From assembly GCF_038502225.1 (NCBI RefSeq), contig NC_091293.1, forward strand, positions 3,236,289-3,300,288: a stretch of 64,000 bases of DNA, read 5' to 3'. This DNA is from Cherax quadricarinatus. Taxonomy: Eukaryota > Arthropoda > Malacostraca > Decapoda > Parastacidae. Below, one piece after another: positions 56,790-64,000 of this stretch. The translations under genes and the position numbers were made by a program. The notes below the pieces were generated by a model. The model ran no database searches. It saw nothing but the letters and a program-made list of their open reading frames with translations, and was not told where the DNA came from. Position 1 is the first letter of the stretch. Every line of letters begins with the position of its first letter.

Positions 56790-57266
56790 TGTTTATTATG
56801 CACCCCATACCCATCCTGTGGGCGGTAGTCAAAAGATTACAGAGGTACATAATTGGTCCAGGGACTGGACTCCAAAGTTTTGATAGCTGAGCAAGTTACA
56901 GAGGCAATGAACTCACAATTTACAAAGGTAATGAACTCACAATTTACAAAGGTAATGAACTCACAATTTACAAAGGTAATGAACTCCAGGTAGGTCTGGT
57001 CACAATCATGACAAGTTACAAAGGTATTTACAGATTACAGAGGTACGTAATGGGTCCAGGGACTGGGCCCCCAAAGTTTTGATAGCTGAACTAGGTACAA
57101 AGGTAATGAGCTCACAAGTTACAAAGGTAATGAATTCTGTAGAATGGTTACTTACGTTTATACTTTGGCTACAATCATGAACAAATTATAGAGTAATGAG
57201 CAATTCACACTTCCACACCCAGTCACAACTGTAATGAGTTATTGGTGCAAATATTGATTGTTGAGT
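56790..57266 (-). repeat. family C LINE 3' end (minus) with a 24-bp tandem repeat
   Basis: TTATTATGCACCCCATACCC then ATCCTGTGGGCGGTAG is the reverse complement of the family C 3' UTR at 60405-60447, so this is a minus-strand tail. About 56907-56990 holds four tandem units of AATGAACTCACAATTTACAA plus AGGT (24 bp). Related ACAAAGGTAATGA words recur to 57140. A second copy of the text GGTCCAGGGACTGG lies 190 bases on. Confidence 0.65.
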
Positions 57267-58335
<1,069 letters not shown>

Positions 58336-58761
58336 GAGGATATCAGACACTCAGGATGATCAGCCATGATGTAAGTATTACCCCTAGACAGATAAGGCCA
58401 TTAAGTAAAAAGCTACCCCACACTAGAACATGTAGTGAGAACCTTACTATCAAAGTAATAAGGGACAAACCAACGTAACATGGGAGCTTGACCGGGAGAG
58501 TTATTTGACTGCTAAAATAACTCAAAACATTCTTTGAACTATATGTGCTGGTATGGGGTAATAACAGTTGCATGTTTCTGGTAGAAGATTTACCTAGGTG
58601 GTGTCAGTGGAAGTGTTGTTTCATATATTAGTTTACAGGTTGTTTTTCTCCTAAGGTGGGAGAAAGGTTGAGTGACACATTTTTGTTGTGGTTATGGTAA
58701 GTGCTATGTGCATAGTTTACATTCAATTTGTGTTATTTTATGTGCCTGTGGGTGCCTGCAG
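58336..58761. other. unassigned spacer between two LINE fragments
   Basis: No ORF or repeat recognised. A good splice-donor-like GTAAGT (58697) and an acceptor-like CTGCAG (58756-58761) bound 65 bases just before the next ORF. Chance is the simplest explanation. Confidence 0.4.
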
Positions 58762-60315
58762 GGTGAAGTCATTAGCTACGTTAAAACTTACAGATATCTT
58801 GGTGTAGATGTACCCTTTAACAGATCCATTATACCACAACTAAACAAGAAATGTAAAGCTAGGCTAAATGCTCTCAAAGCTGTTGCTGGCTACAATCCCA
58901 ACTATGGTGCAAATGTGAGAATCGTGAGAATGATGTACATAGCCTATGTTAGGTCCTTAATTGATTATGCTGCTCCCATGTTGATATTAGCTAGAGAAAG
59001 TTCTCTCCGACCCTTGGAGTTAATGCAAAATGAAGCTCTCAGGATTATTCTTGGCTGTCCCAGATCTACAAAAGTTCTTAACATGAGGAAGGAGCTTGGT
59101 ATTTCTAGTATCAGTGATAGGATTGTTGAAATTAACACTGTACTCGGTATTAGAATGTTGAGAAACGAACCAGACACTGTCACAGTGAATCTTACCAAGT
59201 GTCTAGAGGTAAATACACACAGATCTAAATGGATTGTGAAAACGTGCAATTGCATTAAGTTTTATAACCTGCATGAACTGTATCACTGTAGGCAACAAGA
59301 GCATTTCACCCCTCCATGGAAGATGTGTTCATTTAATATCACATACCTACAAGTCCCTCCCAAGAAGCTCATTGCTAGTAATCCCTTCCTTAAATCTCTT
59401 GTTAGAGCAACTGCTCAAGAAGAAATTTCTCACCTAGCTGGTAGTAACAAGTTATCACAAGTTATATACACTGATGGATCTAAACAGGAGTCTTCTGGCA
59501 GGGCTGCATCTGCTCTTGTTGCCACCTCCCTAGTTAAGAACGATAATAAATTTGTTGAGTTAGGCATAAGAATTAACAACTGGGCGTCTACACTGCAAAC
59601 TGAATTGTTTGCAATCCTAATGGCGCTAAAGCTAACCTATGACACTGAGCTTGACTCTATCATCATTACTGATTCTATGTCATCACTGAAGGCTCTTGAC
59701 TCATATAATGACTCCAACAACATGCTCATTGGGGAAGCCAGGCATAGATACTCAAAAATTAGGGACAAAGGAATTAATGTACAATTGCTATGGATCCCAT
59801 CACACATTGGATTACTCCTTCATGATAAAGTTGATATGTTAGCCAAGAAAAGTATCGAGAAGGAGAATGTAGAATATAACTTTGGTATAACTGTGTCTAG
59901 CATTAGGAATAATATTAGGAGAGAAGTAAATAATGAAAATGATTGTTATAGGAATGCAGTTAGAAGCCTGAGTAGATCTATAACCCACTATGATAACATG
60001 AACGTAGATAAGTATGTTTATGGAGCAACTTGCAATGTGAACAGACTGACTGATGTTGTAGTGGCCAGGCTTAGGCTTGGTTACAAGTACTTCTGGCAGT
60101 TTGGGAGACACACAGATGATGATCAAACTAAATGTAAATTATGTGATCAGGCATATGGTCACTCTCTTGAACACTATGTGCTTAATTGTCCACTTATTGA
60201 GGAATACAGAGACAGACAGTATAATAACCTATGTGACATGTCAAGATATCTTATTAATGAAAATAAGATACCAGATATACTAAGCAAATTTCCTAAATTT
60301 GCTTGTAACAGATAA
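58762..60315 (+). CDS. family C LINE ORF2 C-terminal part: RT thumb region, RNase H and Cys/His tail
   Basis: 517 residues are open without lesion from the truncation point (GEVISYVKTYRYLGVDV) to TAA at 60313. The first part is the region after the RT palm (ARLNALKAVAG, VRSLIDYAAPML, LMQNEALRIILGCPRST). RNase H follows: IYTDGSKQESSG with the first Asp, QTELFAILMAL with the Glu, TDSMSSLKAL with the second Asp, then LLWIPSHIG and DMLAKKS. The family usually has a GNE.AD-type loop there and this copy reads LHDKVD. The tail has ARLRLGY, CKLCDQ and HYVLNCPLI. LINEs with RNase H include the I and R1 groups. Integrity of this length suggests a fairly recent 5'-truncated insertion. The apparent start at 58672 adds unrelated residues. 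Confidence 0.82.
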   Translation, partial: GEVISYVKTYRYLGVDVPFNRSIIPQLNKKCKARLNALKAVAGYNPNYGANVRIVRMMYIAYVRSLIDYAAPMLILARESSLRPLELMQNEALRIILGCPRSTKVLNMRKELGISSISDRIVEINTVLGIRMLRNEPDTVTVNLTKCLEVNTHRSKWIVKTCNCIKFYNLHELYHCRQQEHFTPPWKMCSFNITYLQVPPKKLIASNPFLKSLVRATAQEEISHLAGSNKLSQVIYTDGSKQESSGRAASALVATSLVKNDNKFVELGIRINNWASTLQTELFAILMALKLTYDTELDSIIITDSMSSLKALDSYNDSNNMLIGEARHRYSKIRDKGINVQLLWIPSHIGLLLHDKVDMLAKKSIEKENVEYNFGITVSSIRNNIRREVNNENDCYRNAVRSLSRSITHYDNMNVDKYVYGATCNVNRLTDVVVARLRLGYKYFWQFGRHTDDDQTKCKLCDQAYGHSLEHYVLNCPLIEEYRDRQYNNLCDMSRYLINENKIPDILSKFPKFACNR

Positions 60316-60485
60316 GTGAACTATAGATATGTAGATATAAATCCATATGTATTCCTGTTAACCCTTTGGGGCCTAGTTCCTAGGCCTTTTGTGTATCCAT
60401 ATGCTCTCGCGCTACCGTCCACAGGATGGATATGGGGTGCACAATAAACTAGCCACTTCGGTGGCAAAATCTAATCTAATCTAAT
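60316..60485 (+). other. family C LINE 3' UTR with (ATCTA)n tail
   Basis: Follows the ORF and ends TCTAATCTAATCTAATG. It contains CACAGGATGGATATGGGGTG, whose reverse complement marks the minus-strand copy at 56790. The repeated pentamer tail is the usual LINE 3' terminus. Confidence 0.75.
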
Positions 60486-63148
60486 GAGGAATTGTACAAT
60501 ACAATCCCTGTTGACCTCAGAGAGTATCTGGAGGACAAAAACCCAGATAATCTTTCACAAGCACTGGATCTAGGTGACCGATTCTTGGCTCGCAGGGAAT
60601 TGGTAAGTAAAAACAGTCATGCTGCTTCTGAAAATTTCCCCACTCATTCTAAACCTTATTCCAAGTCTTATGGTCATAAAGGTAAGTGGGACAAGAATTT
60701 TCAGAGACAAATGAAGGCTGAGGTGCCCTCTAAAATAGAACGAAAAGGTAAGTCAGCTGGAGTTCAAAGTTTACCTAGACAATCAGATAATGTTTCAGGT
60801 CCTCGAGTAAACAGTACCAGTCCTACACCAAATGGTAAAAATACCTTTAAGAGTTTTATCTGTTACTACTGTAACAAAACTGGACACACACAAAAGTTTT
60901 GCTGGTCAAGGCGGCGAGATCAGGAAAGGGAGGAACCACCCCAGAGGACTCTAACTGCAAAGATACATCCAGTTGCCTGCATTAGGTCTTCAAGGCAAGG
61001 TGAGGAGGAACCTTTGGATCTAGACCCCAGGATGTGTATATTTTCTAGTAGGTCCACAGTTGGTTTGCAAAAGGATGTAGGCAGAGTTGAGAACATATTG
61101 TCCTTGAGAGATGGATGTAGCACCTACTCTTTGCTACGTGCTGGAGTGCTACCAGTGTCTAAGGATACCTATACTGGGGTAGATATATTGTTAAAGGGTA
61201 TTACGGGTTCAACCATAAGGACACCGGTACACAAATTATGGGTAGAATCTACATACCAAGTTGGCTATCTCCCTGTAGGTATCTCAGATGAAATTCCCTT
61301 CGAAGGGGTCGACCTCTTATTAGGGAATAATGTTATGGGCCTGTTAGACAGTGAGGAACAACTAGTTTGGGGGAAACCAAATCCCAAATGTTGGGAGGAA
61401 ATGGCTAGGAAAACCCTGCCAGACCTTCTCCCTGATGGTTCCACCATGAGAAGTATGGCTCATGATCATGCTACCAACAGTCTTTATGATATTTCTTATG
61501 AGGATGGTGAGGGCTTAAGTTTGGTAACTCTGCTTTCTGATGTTGACCTGCAGTCAACTGAAGAAAAGGATGTTCCAGCCAGAGCTGAGCATGATTGGAG
61601 AATGGATCAGTTAAATAGTGTGAGAGAGGCTGCACCTGCTAGGGTGCAATTAATTTCTGTGCAGGAAAATGTCGCTGTTGCTGAGGAAGAGATTTTACAG
61701 TTAAATAAGTGTTTTCATTTCAGGGAGGAAACTCTTACAAAGAATTCACCTCTGTTTGCAGTATCGATGGAAGGAGAACAAGGGTTTTGTCCCCAGGTGG
61801 TGATGTCCAAGGTTTCCAGGCATTTCTTCTGGTCTCAGCTGTGGGAGACTGTCAGACAGCATATTGAGACCTATCATGTCTTTCAAATTATAGGGAAACC
61901 TAGTCGAAGTATTAAACCTGTTCCCCTTCAGTCTATTTCAGCACCAGGTGAACCCTTCAGCAAGCTGGAAGTAGATGTACTTGATCCATTCCCAAGGACC
62001 AAACTGGGAAATGATTATTTACTCACAAATATTTGCTCCACTACCAGGTACCTGGAAGCAGTCCCTCTGCGTAAGATAACAGCTCGTGTAGTCTTAAGGG
62101 TTTTGATGAGGTTCTTTTTTCGTGTTGGTTTTCCTCAAGCAGCACAAACAGATCAAGGGCCTAACTTTATCTCAAAGTCTTTTAGAAATGTTTTGAAGGG
62201 ACTAAAAGTAGAGCCTCAGTGTTCAACTGTGTATCACTCTCCATCTCAAGGGGAAATAGAGAAATTACATCATACCCTCAAGACAATGATGCAAGCCTAT
62301 GGTATAGACAATACTAACAACAGGGATGAAAGGATCCCTTTCTTTGTATTTGCTGAGTGGGGAAGCACTCTGGAATCTCTGAGCTATTGGCTTGGGGAGG
62401 ATGGTAATGCTCCCCCATCGGAGCTTTTTCTCAGTTTCAGACACTGTTTGGCTCGTATGAGGTGGATGGTACCAGTGAACGTGCCCATCAACCAGACCAG
62501 GATGATGTGGGACCATAATGTGGACCATGATACTCTGGAGGCTGGAGAGGAAGTGCTGATACTGGAGCCAATTCATGTGAAAATCTGTATGGCAAGTTGC
62601 TGTGAGCTGAACATGTTGTGGGGGAAGTTCCCAGGGGTTAGATATAAAACCCACACCCCCAAGCAAGAAAAGAATGAGGATAGTGTACACAGTAACCGGT
62701 TAAAGGGTTTGAAGTTATGTCAAAAATTCAGAGAGACCAATGTTCTAATGTAATGTAAAGGGCTGCAAAACAATAATCTGTTTGAAATACCAAAAGTGTA
62801 TTTAAGAAATAACATGTGTGTAAAAGATTTTGGGAAATGCATGCTTGGTTTTAATGAGAAAAATGTTGGAGAGTTGGCTCAGCCACCTTGGAACTTTATA
62901 AAAGTTTGGGATGTCAGTAATGGGGAAAAGTTGAAACTCCATGAAGAAATTGTAAAGGAAGCTGAGCCAATTCAACAATTTTTGTGTGGGAAAAATCTGT
63001 ATGAAAAATTGGAGATGGAGGAAGAAGTGAAATTCTTCCACCACCAGTTTGTAGTGCTTAGTGAGAGTCAGTGGGCATTCCCATGCTTCATGGTTCCCAA
63101 ATTAGATGGCACCCTGGGCATAAACACTACCACAAAGTACATTTAACA
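60486..63148 (+). pseudogene. Gypsy-type LTR retrotransposon remnant: gag, protease, integrase, RT start (Gmr1-like order)
   Basis: The frame begins without ATG at the LINE junction. Gag end: VDLREYLEDKNPDNLSQALD, then the zinc knuckle CYYCNKTGHTQKFC (residues 124-137 counted from 60492). A protease-like stretch follows (VDILLKGITGS, VDLLLGNNVMG), but its expected DTG reads DGC. Integrase follows: HFFWSQLWETV, with the two zinc cysteines changed in TYHVFQ. Its core has KLEVDVLD, TDQGPNF (Asp codon 62151-62153) and QGEIEKLH, and 35 residues separate the second Asp from the Glu. TAA at 62751 ends this reading. In the same frame 62796-63146 gives EEEVKFFHHQFVVLSESQWA and FPCFMVPKLDGT, the start of a Gypsy RT. 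So integrase precedes RT, as in Gmr1-like elements. The RT is cut off by the LINE at 63182. No env is seen. Confidence 0.78.
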
Positions 63149-63181
63149 ACTAAGGTTTACAGGATTAGAAAGATTGATACT

Positions 63182-64000
63182 TATCTGGAGTTTACCTGGA
63201 GTTTACCTGGAGAGAGTTTCGGGGGTCAATGCCCCCGCGGCCCGGTCTGTGACCAGGCCTCCTGGTGGATCAGCGAATGATCAACCAGGCTGTTGCTGCT
63301 GGCTGCACGCAAACCAACGTACGAGCCACAGCCCGGCTGATCAGGAACTGACTTTAGGTGCTTGTCCAGTGCCAGCTTGAAGACTGCCAGGGGTCTGTTG
63401 GTAATCCCCCTTATGTGTGCTGGGAGGCAGTTGAACAGTCTCGGGCCCCTGACACTTATTGTATGATCTCTTAACGTGCTAGTGACACCCCTGCTTTTCA
63501 TTGGGGGGATGGTGCATCGTCTGCCAAGTCTTTTGCTTTCGTAGTGAGTGATTTTCGTGTGCAAGTTCGGTACTAGTCCCTCTAGGATTTTCCAGGTGTA
63601 TATAATCATGTATCTCTCCCTCCTGCGTTCCAGGGAATACAGGTTTAGAAACCTCAAGCGCTCCCAGTAATTGAGGTGTTTTATCTCCGTTATGCGCGCC
63701 GTGAAAGTTCTCTGTACATTTTCTAGGTCGGCAATTTCACCTGCCTTGAAAGGTGCTGTTAGAGTGCAGCAATATTCCAGCCTAGATAGAACAAGTGACC
63801 TGAAGAGTGTCATCATGGGCTTGGCCTCCCTAGTTTTGAAGGTTCTCATTATCCATCCTGTCATTTTTCTAGCAGATGCGATTGATACAATGTTATGGTC
63901 CTTGAAGGTGAGATCCTCCGACATAATCACTCCCAGGTCTTTGACGTTGGTGTTTCGCTCTATTTTGTGGCCAGAATTTGTTTTGTACTCTGATGAAGAT
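63182..64000 (-). mobile_element. family B LINE, 3' part, minus strand, running off the window
   Basis: On the minus strand the ORF2 C-terminus is open from the window edge (SSSEYKTNSGHKIERNT) to the stop at 63226, followed by a short tail to TTTACCTGGAGTTTACC at about 63185. It is nearly identical to 52586-53398 and 45597-46412. It interrupts the Gypsy RT. The 5' extent is outside the window. Confidence 0.92.

Noticed and set aside
60492..62753. Intact 753-residue protein starting at 60492
   Set aside because: The first codon is TTG at a LINE junction, the protease motif and integrase zinc residues are altered, and the RT is separate after a stop. It is a retrotransposon remnant, not a host gene.

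Overview
The window is eukaryotic and consists almost entirely of repetitive DNA. I found no host gene, rRNA or tRNA that I can support. The mixture (several LINE families, BEL/Pao and Gypsy LTR elements, a Penelope-like block, Tc1 and Tigger-like DNA transposons, long satellites) fits an arthropod. Several 3' tail motifs, notably the 'CCTGGAGTTTACC' ends next to a GGCCCGGTCTGTGACC core, look like those I associate with decapod crustaceans. That taxonomic call is recognition from memory, not a search result.

Layout. 1-1071: 3' half of a broken LINE. 1072-18873: about 17 kb of a 20-bp tandem satellite, degenerating towards a 100-N assembly gap at 18874-18973. 20050-21053: dead Tc1-type (DD34E) transposon ending in a perfect hairpin. 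21809-24854: a TTAA-flanked inverted-repeat element into which a Tigger/pogo-like element (21866-23768) inserted; the middle of that transposase is replaced by a 36-bp minisatellite. 26170-32992: a nearly full-length I-like LINE (family A: zinc-knuckle ORF1, then EN-RT-RNase H ORF2) carrying a SINE. 33216-37401: a second, more decayed family A copy. 37521-38564: a solo BEL LTR. 38926-42830: a minus-strand family A copy interrupted by another LINE 3' end and by a Penelope-like block with a perfect 15-bp target duplication. 43306-54125: a BEL/Pao element whose gag and 3' LTR each contain a family B LINE; the LTR insertion is a nearly complete 5-kb copy with PHD-like and CCCH zinc fingers in ORF1. 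54241-55975: another minus-strand family A fragment. 56790-60485: family C and D LINE pieces and an (AC)n tract. 60486-63148: a Gypsy-type gag-protease-integrase-RT remnant in the unusual integrase-before-RT order. 63182-64000: a minus-strand family B copy running off the end.

How the parts relate. The insertions nest, so relative age can be read: outer inverted-repeat element, then Tigger-like element, then minisatellite expansion; family A LINE, then SINE; BEL element, then family B LINEs; family A LINE3, then Penelope-like block. The SINE shares its head with the family A 5' UTR and its tail with the family A 3' end. It is therefore most simply an internally deleted derivative mobilised by that LINE. 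The long forward 'ORFs' across the satellite follow from a stop-free 20-bp unit and are not genes.
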